A stretch of 64,000 nucleotides of DNA from Rugamonas aquatica (lineage in GTDB: Bacteria > Pseudomonadota > Gammaproteobacteria > Burkholderiales > Burkholderiaceae_D), in assembly GCF_009380215.1 (NCBI RefSeq), contig NZ_WHUG01000007.1, positions 124,001 through 188,000 on the forward strand. Direction: 5' to 3'. Below are positions 17,235 through 26,684 of the stretch, in pieces (position 1 is the stretch's first letter; each line of letters starts with the position of its first letter). The notes beneath the pieces are model-generated. The model saw nothing but the letters and a program-made list of their open reading frames with translations. It was not told the DNA's origin and searched no databases. The translations under genes were made by a program, and so were the position numbers.

Positions 17235-19928
17235 TTATTTCGGGATGACGGATTGCGCCTGCGAGTAGGCGTAGATCACGCCGTTCAGGTCGGTCACGCT
17301 GCCGTTTTCGGCAACGCTGAAACGCTGCACCGTGGCAGGCACGTTGAAGGTCAGGCGCACGGTGAAGAAGCTGCCGACATCGACATTGGGCGTGACGAAC
17401 GGCAGCGCCGGCGACAAGGCGGTGTTCAGCGTGACGGTGCCGGTTCCGGCCAGCGTGCGCAGCGCCAGCGAGGACAAGGCCATGTCGTGCGCGGTGCCGA
17501 CACCGGTGTTGGTGAAGCGCACATCGACGCCGATGACGCCGGGCGCCACGGTCTCCTGGCCGACGATGGCGGCGATGAAGTCGGGCCGGCCCGGCACCTG
17601 CACCGCGCCGGTGACGAACACCGTCAGCGAGGCGCTGTTGTGCACCGTAACGACGCTGGTGCTCTGCGCCGTGACGGTGATGCTGTCGGAGCTGCCGATG
17701 CGCGCGCTGGCCGGCGGCGTCAGCGTGACCGTGACGTTGGCGCTGGCGCCGCTGGCCAGGGTCAGCACATTGGGCGAGATGCTGGCGATGTAGTGCTGGT
17801 CATCGGTGGCGCTGATGCTGAAGGTGCCGGCCGGGCCTTCGTTGCGCACCTGGTAGGTCAGCGTGGTGGTGACGCCGGGGCGCAGATCCTGGCGCGACGG
17901 CGGCACCACCGACACCGTTTGCGGCTGCACCATCACGCTCACCAGTCGCTGATACGGCAAGCCGGAACTGTCGGTGCCGGTGGCGTAGGCGACGAAGGCT
18001 TCATTGGGCACGGTCAGCGCGCCGAAGAACCGGCCGCTGTCGGTCTGGTCCGCCTCCAGCGGCAGCGGCGACAGCAGCTCGAAGTTCTTGCGGCGCAGCT
18101 GGAATTGCGGCGCGCTGTCGATGCCGGTCAGCGCGGCGATCGCATACAGCGACTGGCCGGGGCCGGGTTCGCCATCTATCGTCAGCAAGCCCTGGTGCGG
18201 CGGCTGCGCGCCGAAGCGGGCCAGCCTGAACGAGTTGAAGGCCAGGTCCGCCACGCCGTTGACGTTGACGTAGGTCTGGTCGGGCGAGCCGCTGATGGAC
18301 AAGGTCCAGGCGCCGCGCGGCGGGCTGTCGATGGAGATGATGACGCCGCTCGACAGGCTCAGGAAGCGGGTCGCGTTGGCGGCGGTGACGACCACGCCGT
18401 CGGGCCGCGTCAGCGTGACCACCGGCTGCACGCCCTGCACGGTGCCGCTGACCGAGACCGTCAGGCGGCTCATGCTGCTGTCGACCGGCACCGTGTAGCT
18501 CTTGGCGGTGGAATAGGTGTCGACCAGCGACAGCACTTGCACCACGTTGTTGCGCACCACCAGGTCGGCCAGTTGCGTGACGGTGCTGGCCTCGCCGCCG
18601 AACAGGAAGAACACCTGGCCGCCGGTCTCGGCCGCCGCCTGCAGGAAGCCCGGCGTCAACGGCGAGCAACTGCCGAACAGCACCGGATAGATCTTGATGT
18701 CCTTGCTCTTGGCCAGGCTGATGACGGCGCCCGCCAGGCCGGCATCCTTGGCGGTGGCGTCGGTGTACATGAACAGGTCGCCGCCGGGATCGGCCAGCGA
18801 CAGGCCGTTGTACATGCCGGTCATGGCCAGCTCGGGACAGTCGCCGCCGCCCGACGCGCCCAGGCCGCTGATGGCGCCCTTGAACAGGCCGGCGTCGTTG
18901 GTGGCGATGGTGGGGCCGGTGAACGGATCGTTGAACGGCGCCAGCACATATTGCAGCGGTTCCTCGTCGGTGCCGAGGCGGGCGTCGACGATGCTGATGG
19001 CCGAGGCGCGCACGCCGGCGATGATGCCGCCCATGCTGCCGGTGGTGTCGATGGCAAAAGCCAGCGTGGGGCCCGCGCCCAGCAGCGCCTTCAGCTGGGC
19101 CGGCGTGATCTCGGCCTTGATGTCTTCAACGAACTGCTGCGTGCCGGCGATGGCCGCCGCCGCCGCCGTGTTGTGGAAGCCGCTGTGCGGCGAGATGTCG
19201 CAGTACAGCGTGTCCTTGTTAATGCCTTCGCGGAAGTAGCCAAGGATGTCGCTGGACGGCGAGCTCTTGTCGAGCGGGCCGCCGTGGCTGCACTTGAAGG
19301 AGCCCGGCTTGACGCGGTCCTCACCGCCGTAATAGCCGCTGGTGAGCAGGCTGCCGACCAGGTTGGACGAATTGGCGCAGAACAGGCCGGTGTCGGTGAA
19401 GCCGTCGCAGGTCGGCGTGGCGGGGCCGGCGAAGGGCAGCGAGCCGGGACGGCCGACGCCGGGATGGGCGCCGCTGTTGCCCTGCTCGACCCAGTTGCTG
19501 TGCGAGTAGAAATCCTGGATGGTGTGCAGCGCGCTGCCGAGGTTGTCGCGGGCGCCGGTGGTGTTGATCGGATCGCTGCGCAAGGCGTCCAGCACGTTCT
19601 GCTTGAGCGTGGCCAGCCGCAGCTGGGCGCCGGCCGCGTTCTCGCCGTCGAAGTGCTTGGCCGAGCTGGTCTGGTCCTCGTCGACCTTGGCGTCCGCCTC
19701 GATGATCTGGTCCAGCGCCTTCTGCATCGACGCGGTCAGCTTGGGCACGCCGAAGTAGCGCTTGTCGAGCGCTTCGATGCCGCGCTGGGTGATGTCCTGG
19801 TGAGTCAGGCTGCCGGCCGACTTGGACGTGATGAAACAGACAAAGCCATTCTTGGGACAGAAGGCGTTGCCGGGGACGCTGACCGCCAGCAGCAGCGCAG
19901 CCAGCAACAAGGAGGGAGCAGTTCGCAT
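17235..19928 (-). CDS. Large exported protein with Het-C-like and von Willebrand A domains
   Basis: 897 aa. After a signal peptide (to about residue 22), residues 40-260 resemble the Het-C / VWA7 N-terminal domain: LTHQDITQRGIEAL and the HTIQDFYSHSNW motif (135-146), a His/Asp/His pattern like that of zinc phospholipases. A VWA domain follows from about 288 with a MIDAS motif DTTGS (294-298) for divalent metal. The C-terminal half has Ig-like or NEW3-like beta domains (DLRPGVTTTLTYQVRNEGPAG; RPDFIAAIVGQETVAPG). The architecture matches bacterial relatives of animal VWA7/hemicentin. The role may be adhesion or a secreted lipid-active protein. It is followed by the PEP-CTERM-like gene and flanked by the binding-protein paralogues. 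Confidence 0.82.
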   Translation of the reverse strand: MRTAPSLLLAALLLAVSVPGNAFCPKNGFVCFITSKSAGSLTHQDITQRGIEALDKRYFGVPKLTASMQKALDQIIEADAKVDEDQTSSAKHFDGENAAGAQLRLATLKQNVLDALRSDPINTTGARDNLGSALHTIQDFYSHSNWVEQGNSGAHPGVGRPGSLPFAGPATPTCDGFTDTGLFCANSSNLVGSLLTSGYYGGEDRVKPGSFKCSHGGPLDKSSPSSDILGYFREGINKDTLYCDISPHSGFHNTAAAAAIAGTQQFVEDIKAEITPAQLKALLGAGPTLAFAIDTTGSMGGIIAGVRASAISIVDARLGTDEEPLQYVLAPFNDPFTGPTIATNDAGLFKGAISGLGASGGGDCPELAMTGMYNGLSLADPGGDLFMYTDATAKDAGLAGAVISLAKSKDIKIYPVLFGSCSPLTPGFLQAAAETGGQVFFLFGGEASTVTQLADLVVRNNVVQVLSLVDTYSTAKSYTVPVDSSMSRLTVSVSGTVQGVQPVVTLTRPDGVVVTAANATRFLSLSSGVIISIDSPPRGAWTLSISGSPDQTYVNVNGVADLAFNSFRLARFGAQPPHQGLLTIDGEPGPGQSLYAIAALTGIDSAPQFQLRRKNFELLSPLPLEADQTDSGRFFGALTVPNEAFVAYATGTDSSGLPYQRLVSVMVQPQTVSVVPPSRQDLRPGVTTTLTYQVRNEGPAGTFSISATDDQHYIASISPNVLTLASGASANVTVTLTPPASARIGSSDSITVTAQSTSVVTVHNSASLTVFVTGAVQVPGRPDFIAAIVGQETVAPGVIGVDVRFTNTGVGTAHDMALSSLALRTLAGTGTVTLNTALSPALPFVTPNVDVGSFFTVRLTFNVPATVQRFSVAENGSVTDLNGVIYAYSQAQSVIPK

Positions 19929-20163
19929 ACGATATCCTTTCCCATGCGTGGAAACACCAGTCCGCGCCAGGCGGACACGCGGCGGTGTGACGCATTTATC
20001 GTGCCGTGCTCTGCTCTCCCTTTGGAATCAGGCGATTAGCGCGCGCCGCGCCGCCGCCGGGCGTGTCGCTGTCAAGTTCGCCGACAGCGATGACTGCGAT
20101 ATACTTTCCAATGCTGGCCGGGGTGAATATTTAAACAACAATATTTTTCGCGCAGGGGAAGAC

Positions 20164-20928
20164 ATGCTGCCGAGGATGGTACTGCGAGGGACGATGGCCG
20201 CCGGCCTGCTGATGTGCGCACTCGCGCCGGCATCGGCCATCGTGCTGCGCATCGCCGCGCAGGAAGGCACGGAGCCCAAGTACATCGCCGACAGGCAGCA
20301 GGTGGTCGGCCTGTGCGTCGACATCCTGCGCGCCGTCGAACAGGCCGATCCCGGCTTGCGCTTCAGCGGCGACCAGCAGTGGCTGTCGCAGATCCGCAGC
20401 TATGCGGAAGTCAGCGCCGGCCACCTCGATGTGCTGTGCGGCGTCCAGCACACGCCCGAGCGCGACCGGCAATACCTGTTCCTCGAACCGCCGCTGTTTC
20501 CGATTGAGTACCGTTTGATCGTGCGCGCCGACGACCCCGTCATTATCGGCGATTGGGACGACGTGCGGCGGCTCGGCGCGCAGGGGGTTGTGCTGTCGAG
20601 CCGTAACTACGCGACCACCGCCATCCTGACGCAACTCGGCGGGCTGCAGGTCGATGCGGCGGCCACCAATCCGCTGATGAATCTACACAAGCTGGTGTCC
20701 GGGCGCGGGCGCTTTTTCCTGCACCGCTCCACCGGACTGCAAGCCTTCCTCGACCGCAATGCGCTGAACGGCAAGGTCAGGATACTGCCGGCCGTGATGT
20801 ACAACAGCAAGCTTTATATGGCGCTGGGCCGGCACGTGGATGCGGCGGTGGCGGCGCGCCTGCATCGCGCACTGGATCAACTGGACAAGACCGGCGAACT
20901 GAACCGGCTGCAAAAAAAATGGGACTGA
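20164..20928 (+). CDS. Periplasmic substrate-binding protein (SBP_bac_3-like), paralogue 2 of 3
   Basis: 254 aa, same family and layout as the binding proteins on either side: signal peptide (ending APASA), VLRIAAQEGTEPKYIAD, GLCVDILRAVEQADPG, and the closing KTGELNRLQKKWD. ATG at 20164 is preceded by GGGGAA. The open frame reaches further upstream, but that part encodes no signal peptide and overlaps the promoter region. The last 10 bp overlap the start of paralogue 3. No permease is adjacent. Confidence 0.82.
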   Translation: MLPRMVLRGTMAAGLLMCALAPASAIVLRIAAQEGTEPKYIADRQQVVGLCVDILRAVEQADPGLRFSGDQQWLSQIRSYAEVSAGHLDVLCGVQHTPERDRQYLFLEPPLFPIEYRLIVRADDPVIIGDWDDVRRLGAQGVVLSSRNYATTAILTQLGGLQVDAAATNPLMNLHKLVSGRGRFFLHRSTGLQAFLDRNALNGKVRILPAVMYNSKLYMALGRHVDAAVAARLHRALDQLDKTGELNRLQKKWD

Positions 20929-21686
20929 GGCCCGCAGGCGCCGCCTTCCTGCTGCTGGCCGCGCTGCTGCCGCCGGCGGCCGTCGCGCAGCCGGTGACGC
21001 TGCGGGTGGCGGCGCAGGAAGGCACGGAGCCGAAGTTCATCCCGGCCGGGCCGGACCGCATCATCGGCCTGTGCGTGGATATCTTCCGCACCATCGAGCG
21101 CATCGATCCCGGCCTGGTCTTCATCGGCGACCAGCAATGGATGCCGCTGATCCGCGCCTATCACGAGGTGGCGATCCAGCAGCACGACGCGCTGTGCGCA
21201 GTCCAGCGCACCGAGGAGCGCGAACGCAACTACGTGTTCGTCGACCCGCCGCTCTTCCCCATCCATTACATGCTGATGGTGCGCGCCGATGACGACGTGG
21301 TCATCAACAACTGGGACGATGTGCGCAAGCTGGGCAAGGACGGCATGGTGCTGGCCAACCGCGGCTACGCCACCACCGATTTCCTGATCGCCCAGGGCGG
21401 CCTGCAGATCAACGCCAGCGCCACCAGTCCGGCGATGAATGTGCAAAAACTGGTGGCCGGGCGGGCGCGCTTTTTCCTGCACCGCTCGCCGGGATTGCAA
21501 GCCTTCATCGCGCGCGCGGGCGCCACCGGCAAGATCAGGATACTGCCGCAGGTGATGTCCACCGCGCAGCTGCACATGGCGATGGGCCGGCATGTCGATC
21601 CGGCCGTGGTCGCACGCGTGCGGCGCGCGCTGGAACAGATGGAGAAAACCGGCGAGCTGGCCCGCCTGCTGAAGAAGTGGGATTAG
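20919..21686 (+). CDS. Periplasmic substrate-binding protein (SBP_bac_3-like), paralogue 3 of 3
   Basis: 255 aa, in tandem with paralogue 2. The sequence coding for its Met-Gly-Leu start also codes the Lys-Trp-Asp-stop end of the upstream gene, so translation is coupled. Signal peptide ends about AAVAQ; LRVAAQEGTEPKFIPAG and GLCVDIFRTIERIDPG follow. The conserved cysteines are in GLCVDI and ALCAVQR. The two are clearly a tandem duplication. A ligand cannot be named. Confidence 0.83.
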   Translation: MGLRPAGAAFLLLAALLPPAAVAQPVTLRVAAQEGTEPKFIPAGPDRIIGLCVDIFRTIERIDPGLVFIGDQQWMPLIRAYHEVAIQQHDALCAVQRTEERERNYVFVDPPLFPIHYMLMVRADDDVVINNWDDVRKLGKDGMVLANRGYATTDFLIAQGGLQINASATSPAMNVQKLVAGRARFFLHRSPGLQAFIARAGATGKIRILPQVMSTAQLHMAMGRHVDPAVVARVRRALEQMEKTGELARLLKKWD

Positions 21687-21691
21687 CCGAC

Positions 21692-22537
21692 CTAGTCGCC
21701 CAGCATGCGGGCGTTGCCGGAGACGCGGATCGAACTGCCGGGCTCATCGGAAATCTGCACCCGCAGATGGCAAGGCGCGCCCATGTCCTCGCCCTGGACG
21801 ATGTCGATGGCGCCGCCATGCGGCCAGCCGAGATCGCGCAGATAGCCGCCCAGCGCCGCCGCCGCCGCGCCGGTGGCCGGGTCTTCATAGACGCCGCCGG
21901 ACGCGAAGGGATTGCGCGCGTGGAAGCGCTGCGGTGTTTCCGCGTGCACCAGCGAGATCGTCGCCAGGCCGTGCTCGCGCATCAGGCTGCGGCCGTCCGC
22001 CAGTTGGTAGCGCATCGCGCTCAGCTGGGCACGGCTGGCCAGCGCCAGCACCAGGTGGTCGGCGCCGCCGTGGGCGACCGCCGGCGGGATGCGCTGGTCC
22101 AGGTCGCCCTCGCGATAGCCGAACAGCGCCAGCGCCGCCGCCACCAGCCCGGCCGGGGCCGGCGCGCTGGTGGTGGCCGGCGATTGCAGCGCCGCGCTGC
22201 CCTCATTGCCGCTGGACTGGGCTTCGACGGTGACGCGGGTGTGGTTGGTGGTCAGCGGGAAGATGCCGTCGCCGTGCTGCTGCGCCAGCACCGCGCCGAG
22301 CGCGATGGTGGCGTGGCCGCAGAACGGCACTTCGCCGTCGGGCGAAAAGTAGCGCACGCGCCAGCCGTCGCCGGCCGGTGCGGCAAACACGGTTTCCGAA
22401 TAGCCCATCTCGGCGGCGATGCGCTGCATGGCAGGCTCGTCCGGCAAGGCCGCGCGTATCATCACGCCGGCCGGATTGCCGCCCTGTCCGCCTGCGGTGA
22501 AGGCCGCTACTTTGTGGATTTTGGTAATAGTCTGCAT
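21692..22537 (-). CDS. PhzF family isomerase-like protein
   Basis: 281 aa of the PhzF/DapF-like fold. GGNPAGV near the N-terminus, the catalytic glutamate in GYSETVF, VPFCGHATIAL and the late motif EDPATGAAAAALGGYL are the diagnostic segments. PhzF isomerises dihydro-3-hydroxyanthranilate in phenazine makers, but no phenazine genes are here and most genomic PhzF homologues have unknown substrates. It converges on the binding-protein gene with 5 bp between stops and is divergent from the S9 peptidase. Confidence 0.9.
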   Translation of the reverse strand: MQTITKIHKVAAFTAGGQGGNPAGVMIRAALPDEPAMQRIAAEMGYSETVFAAPAGDGWRVRYFSPDGEVPFCGHATIALGAVLAQQHGDGIFPLTTNHTRVTVEAQSSGNEGSAALQSPATTSAPAPAGLVAAALALFGYREGDLDQRIPPAVAHGGADHLVLALASRAQLSAMRYQLADGRSLMREHGLATISLVHAETPQRFHARNPFASGGVYEDPATGAAAAALGGYLRDLGWPHGGAIDIVQGEDMGAPCHLRVQISDEPGSSIRVSGNARMLGD

Positions 22538-22633
22538 CGATCGCTACTCCATGGGATAGGGTGGAAACTTGATTGACAGCAATGGGAGATTTGGTCACTA
22601 TCGTCGCTTCACCGACTTTCGAGCGACCCCGTC

Positions 22634-24745
22634 ATGACTATACCGCGACTTTCCATTTTTGCCATATTGATTTCGGCCGGCCTGGCCGGCGGCGCCATTG
22701 CCGCCGATGCGCCGGCCGCAAGACACGCGATCACGCACGAAGATGTGTGGCTGATGAAACGGGTCGGCGCCCCGCTGCCCAGCCCGGACGGCAAGTGGGC
22801 GGTGTTCTCCGTCACCGATCCGGCCTACGACAGCAAGGAGCAATGGTCGGACCTGTGGATCAAGTCGCTGACCGACGATACGCCGGCGCGCCGCCTGACC
22901 TTCAGCAAGGGCGGCGAGAGCGGCGCCAACTGGTCGCCGGACGGCAAGCAGCTGGTGTTCGTCGCCAAGCGCGACGGCGACGACGCGGCCCAGCTGTACC
23001 GCATCGACGTGGCGGCCGGCGGCGAGGCGCAGCGCCTGACCACGCTGACGCTGGGCGCGCGCCAGCCCAAGTTCAGCCCGGACGGCAGGCAGCTGCTGTT
23101 CGTCAGCGACATCTACCCCGGCAACGCCAGCGAGGACGACGTCAAGAAAAGCGCCAAGGAACGCAAGGACCGCAAGTACACGGCGCGCGCCTACGAGACC
23201 TTCCCGCCGCGCTTCTTCGACAAGTGGCTCGACGATAAGAAAGTGCGCCTGTTCGTGATGGACGCCGACGCCGGCGCCAGGCCGCGCGACCTGCTGGCCG
23301 GCAGCAAGCTGGCGGCGCTGCCGGGCTTCGGCGGCGGCCAGGGCGACGAGGGCCAGTCACTGGACGCGATCTGGTCGCAGGATGGCAAGGCGGTGGTGTT
23401 CTCGGCCTCGACCAACCGCGACGAGGCGGCGCGCGCGGCCGGCTACACGCAGATCTTCAGCGTGGCAACGGCCGGCGGCGAGCCGCAGCAGCTGACCCAG
23501 GACAAGCACAGCTACCACGGCCTGAAATTCAGCGCCGACGGCAAGACGCTGTTCACGCTGACCGAGGCCGAGGAAGAAGGCAAGGTCTACGACGTGACGC
23601 GCCTCGCCAGCTTCGGCTGGCCGCTGAGCAATCCGACGCCGAAAGTGTTGACGGCCACGCTGGACCGCTCGATCTCGCGCTTCGTGCTGCCAAGCGGCAG
23701 CGGCCGCATCGTGTTCAGCTACGAGCACGCCGGCCTGGAGCAGCTGCATTCGATCAACTACGCGGGCGGCGACCTGCGCGACGAGGCGTCGCTGCCGACC
23801 GGCAGCATCGGTTCGCTGGCGGCCGGCGGCAAGGCCATGGTGGGCGTGTGGGAATCGTCCATCAACCCGCCCGAGGTGTACGCCTTCGGCAATGGCGCGC
23901 CTAAGCGCCTGACCTCGTTCAACACCGAGCGCGCGGCCGGCATCGACTGGCAGGCGCCGGAACACTTCTGGTTCAAGGCCAGCGACGGCCGCATGATCCA
24001 CAACATGATCGTCAAGCCGGCCAATTTCGATCCGGCTAAAAAATATCCGCTGTTCGCGGTGATCCACGGCGGCGCGGCCAATATGTGGCGCGACCAGTTC
24101 GTGATCCGCTGGAACTACCACCTGCTGGCGCAGCCAGGCTATGTAGTGCTGCTGACCGACTACAAGGGTTCGACCGGCTACGGCGAGGAATTCGCGCGCG
24201 CCATCCAGGGCGATCCGCTCAAGGGCCCGGGCGACGAGGTCAACGAGGCGGTCGATGAAGCGATCAAGAAGTACGGCTATGTCGACGGCAGCCGCCTGGC
24301 GGCCGGCGGCGCCAGCTACGGCGGCCACCTGGCCAACTGGCTGCAGGCGACCACCACGCGCTACAAGGCCTTCGTGTCGCACGCGGGCGAGATGGATCTG
24401 GTGATGCAGTGGGGCAGCAGCGACAGCATCCACGGCCGCGAAGTCAACAGCGGCGGCCCGGTGTGGGGCGACAAGGCCGTGTGGCGCGAGCAGAGCCCGG
24501 TGATGCAGGCGGGGAACCATGCCAAGGGCACGGGCTTCACCACGCCCATCCTGATCTCGGTGGGCGAGCTCGACTACCGCGTGCCGGCCAACAACGCGCT
24601 GATGAACTACGCGACCCAGCATCGCCTGAACGTGCCGGCCAAGCTGCTGGTGTTCCCGGACGAGAACCACTGGATCTTAAAGGGCGACAACAGCCGCTAC
24701 TTCTACAGCGAAGTGCACGGCTGGCTGGCCAAGTATCTGAAGTAA
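22634..24745 (+). CDS. S9 family prolyl-oligopeptidase / acylaminoacyl peptidase, exported
   Basis: 703 aa. A signal peptide ends near residue 24 (GGAIAAD). Residues 40-400 form a WD40/TolB-like beta-propeller with repeats such as LPSPDGKWAVF, SPDGKQLVF and SPDGRQLLF. The C-terminal catalytic alpha/beta hydrolase domain has nucleophile Ser561 in GGASYGGHL, Asp647 in ELDYRVP and His679 in ENHWI, the full S9 triad. It would trim oligopeptides in the periplasm. A strong terminator follows. It is divergent from phzF with 96 bp between starts. Confidence 0.92.
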   Translation: MTIPRLSIFAILISAGLAGGAIAADAPAARHAITHEDVWLMKRVGAPLPSPDGKWAVFSVTDPAYDSKEQWSDLWIKSLTDDTPARRLTFSKGGESGANWSPDGKQLVFVAKRDGDDAAQLYRIDVAAGGEAQRLTTLTLGARQPKFSPDGRQLLFVSDIYPGNASEDDVKKSAKERKDRKYTARAYETFPPRFFDKWLDDKKVRLFVMDADAGARPRDLLAGSKLAALPGFGGGQGDEGQSLDAIWSQDGKAVVFSASTNRDEAARAAGYTQIFSVATAGGEPQQLTQDKHSYHGLKFSADGKTLFTLTEAEEEGKVYDVTRLASFGWPLSNPTPKVLTATLDRSISRFVLPSGSGRIVFSYEHAGLEQLHSINYAGGDLRDEASLPTGSIGSLAAGGKAMVGVWESSINPPEVYAFGNGAPKRLTSFNTERAAGIDWQAPEHFWFKASDGRMIHNMIVKPANFDPAKKYPLFAVIHGGAANMWRDQFVIRWNYHLLAQPGYVVLLTDYKGSTGYGEEFARAIQGDPLKGPGDEVNEAVDEAIKKYGYVDGSRLAAGGASYGGHLANWLQATTTRYKAFVSHAGEMDLVMQWGSSDSIHGREVNSGGPVWGDKAVWREQSPVMQAGNHAKGTGFTTPILISVGELDYRVPANNALMNYATQHRLNVPAKLLVFPDENHWILKGDNSRYFYSEVHGWLAKYLK

Positions 24746-24769
24746 GCTCAGGCGACTGAGCCGCCCAAG

Positions 24770-24808
24770 AAAAAACCCCCGTGGCCCAAAAGGCGACGGG
24801 GGTTTTTT
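24770..24808. terminator. Bidirectional Rho-independent terminator
   Basis: AAAAAACCCCC and GGGGGTTTTTT are exact inverted arms around a short loop. The element sits between the convergent S9 peptidase and PEP-CTERM protease genes and has a T tract in both directions. Confidence 0.85.
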
Positions 24809-24820
24809 ATGCCGGAAGAA

Positions 24821-25933
24821 TTACTTCTGCTTGCGGCGGCGGGCTACGCCAACCAGTGCCAGACCGGCGATCATCATCGCGTAGGTTTCTGGTTCTGGTA
24901 CGGCCGTCACCGAGTTGATCCAACCGATGTGCGAGAAAGTCGCGGTGGAGCCGGACAGGTCGCCGTAGCTGGAACCGTTCTGCGACGCATTATCGCAACC
25001 GGTCAGGCCGCCGATCAGGCTGCAAGCGCTAGTACCTTGCCAGCCCCACGAGTGCACGCCCGACAGCAGCCATTCGGTGCCGTTCCAGACGAAGTCGCCG
25101 CCGCCCGAATCGCCGCCGGCGATCAGACCTTCATTCGCGCCCAGCCCCTTACCACTGTTCCACTTATTACCGGTGATATCGGCGATGCGGCCCAGGGTGT
25201 TGTTGTTGGCTTGGCCGCTGTCGAAATCGCTCATGTAGGTGGTGCCAGCCGCGTAATCCGCAGGATTGTAGCCCCAGCTTGGATCTTTGTCGCCTACCGC
25301 TTTATTGAACGTGTTGCTGTCGACGTCGAAGGTGTTGTAAGCGTAGTGGCCGTAGTTACCATCGTTCCAATTGGTCGCCGCATTGGTCGTGGCTTTCTGG
25401 GTGGTGCCGTAGCCAGCCATCAGGTAATCCTTGCCGACGTCGTTGGTCGTGCTCAGGTTGTAGCCCTTGATGGTGGTGACGGCGGTGTCCAGTTTCAGGA
25501 TCGCGATGTCGGCGCCGGTGTCCAGCGTGCCGGTCCAGGCCTTGTTGACGAAGGCATTGCCGACCGAAACGTTGCGGGTCACAGCGGCGGTACCGCCCTG
25601 CCAGCCGAATTGCACCTTCATCGTGCTGAAGTCATCGGCGCAGTGAGCAGCGGTCAGCACATATTGGCCACCGGCCAGCAGCGAACCCGAGCAAGCCCAG
25701 CTACCGGCCGAATTGGTGAAGCTCAGACGTGCCACGCCGTCCAGCGCGCCAGCCACGCCGTTGAAGCTCTGGCCGATGGTGAAGCGCCAGTTGCTCACCG
25801 CCGAAGTGTTGCCGGTCAGCGGCTCCAGCGGGGCCATGGTAGCGACCTGGCCATTCGATGCCTGAGCTACGCCAGCGGCCAACAGGGCTGCGGTCACGGC
25901 GGCCAGTTTCAATTGTTTGGTATTGAAGATCAT
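24821..25933 (-). CDS. Trypsin-like serine protease with PEP-CTERM sorting signal
   Basis: 370 aa. Signal peptide to about residue 25. S1-family triad: His97 in LTAAHC, Asp142 in DIAILKL and Ser276 in GGDSGGG. A PEP-CTERM tail follows: VPEP at 345-348, hydrophobic helix, then RRRK. The tail would be processed by an exosortase/archaeosortase-type system and the enzyme displayed or secreted. A long insert with many Asn and Gly between Asp142 and Ser276 is typical of PEP-CTERM exoproteins. The upstream gap is AT-rich and probably holds its promoter. Confidence 0.92.
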   Translation of the reverse strand: MIFNTKQLKLAAVTAALLAAGVAQASNGQVATMAPLEPLTGNTSAVSNWRFTIGQSFNGVAGALDGVARLSFTNSAGSWACSGSLLAGGQYVLTAAHCADDFSTMKVQFGWQGGTAAVTRNVSVGNAFVNKAWTGTLDTGADIAILKLDTAVTTIKGYNLSTTNDVGKDYLMAGYGTTQKATTNAATNWNDGNYGHYAYNTFDVDSNTFNKAVGDKDPSWGYNPADYAAGTTYMSDFDSGQANNNTLGRIADITGNKWNSGKGLGANEGLIAGGDSGGGDFVWNGTEWLLSGVHSWGWQGTSACSLIGGLTGCDNASQNGSSYGDLSGSTATFSHIGWINSVTAVPEPETYAMMIAGLALVGVARRRKQK

Positions 25934-26281
25934 AAAAACTATCCTTACTTTTTAGGTTTCTTGTGGAAAGATATATATCGCCCTGATAGCAACCAACAGC
26001 CCTCATCACCGAAGTGCATCCCAGATGGCTGTGGTCTAAAAGTCAATATATCATTGTTTTTTTATGAATCATTCTTGTTGTAAAAATATTTATTTTTGAC
26101 CCACTTTATTGATATTTGTTACAGATTGTGACAGTAATTGCAGAGTTCGCTTTGATGCAGTTGAAACTTAATTCACAACTATTTACCCTGGTTAACATTT
26201 TTGCGCTCAAATCAATAGTAGAGTACCAACAAGGATTTCCTGATATCAATCCTTGAATATCCAAACCAATAAGGGGACCGT
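25934..26281. other. AT-rich intergenic gap between divergent genes
   Basis: The 348-bp gap is much richer in A and T than its neighbours. It serves as the upstream region of both the PEP-CTERM protease and the MAPEG gene; AAGGGGACC just before 26282 is the ribosome binding site of the latter. No coding potential, repeat or RNA hairpin was recognised. Confidence 0.5.
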
Positions 26282-26674
26282 ATGACGATTGCAAACTGGT
26301 GTGTTTTGGCGGCATGCATGCTGCCGACCGCGACGGTAGGACTGGCGAAGCTGGCCTCAGCCAAGCTGGCGCGCGGCGCCGGACGCTACGACAACAAGCA
26401 GCCGCGCGAGTGGGCGGCCGGGCTGACGGGCTGGCAGGCGCGCGCCAACGCCGCGCAGATGAATGGATTCGAGATACTGCCGCTGTTCATCGCCGCAGTC
26501 GTGCTGGCGCAGCAGGCCCACGGCGACCAGGGCCGCATCGACACGCTGGCGCTGGGCTTTATCGGCTTGCGGCTGGTCTACATCGCGCTGTACCTGGCGA
26601 ATGTCGACACGCTGCGCACGCTGGTGTGGCTGGCCGGCGTCGGCGTCAGCATCGCGCTGCTGGCGATGGGCTGA
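26282..26674 (+). CDS. MAPEG family inner-membrane protein
   Basis: A 130-aa membrane protein with about four hydrophobic segments. The pattern ARGAGRYDNKQPREW...GWQARANAAQMNGFEILPLFIAAV is that of bacterial MAPEG (membrane-associated eicosanoid/glutathione metabolism) proteins, including the RANAAQ..NGFE motif around residues 54-63. The actual substrate of the bacterial proteins is unclear. An ideal ribosome site (AAGGGG) precedes the ATG. It converges on an MFS gene with 10 bp between stops. Confidence 0.85.
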   Translation: MTIANWCVLAACMLPTATVGLAKLASAKLARGAGRYDNKQPREWAAGLTGWQARANAAQMNGFEILPLFIAAVVLAQQAHGDQGRIDTLALGFIGLRLVYIALYLANVDTLRTLVWLAGVGVSIALLAMG

Positions 26675-26684
26675 CGCCCTCCCC

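Noticed and set aside
16911..20039. Plus-strand open frame of 1042 codons opposite the Het-C/VWA gene
   Set aside because: Arg/Gly/Ala-rich product without motifs, exactly opposite a domain-rich gene.
17235..20163. VWA/PEP-CTERM and binding-protein cluster as a mobile element
   Set aside because: No integrase, transposase, direct repeats or tRNA edge, and base composition matches the surroundings.
21692..22537. PhzF gene as evidence of phenazine biosynthesis
   Set aside because: No other phz gene is present; isolated PhzF homologues are widespread with unknown substrates.
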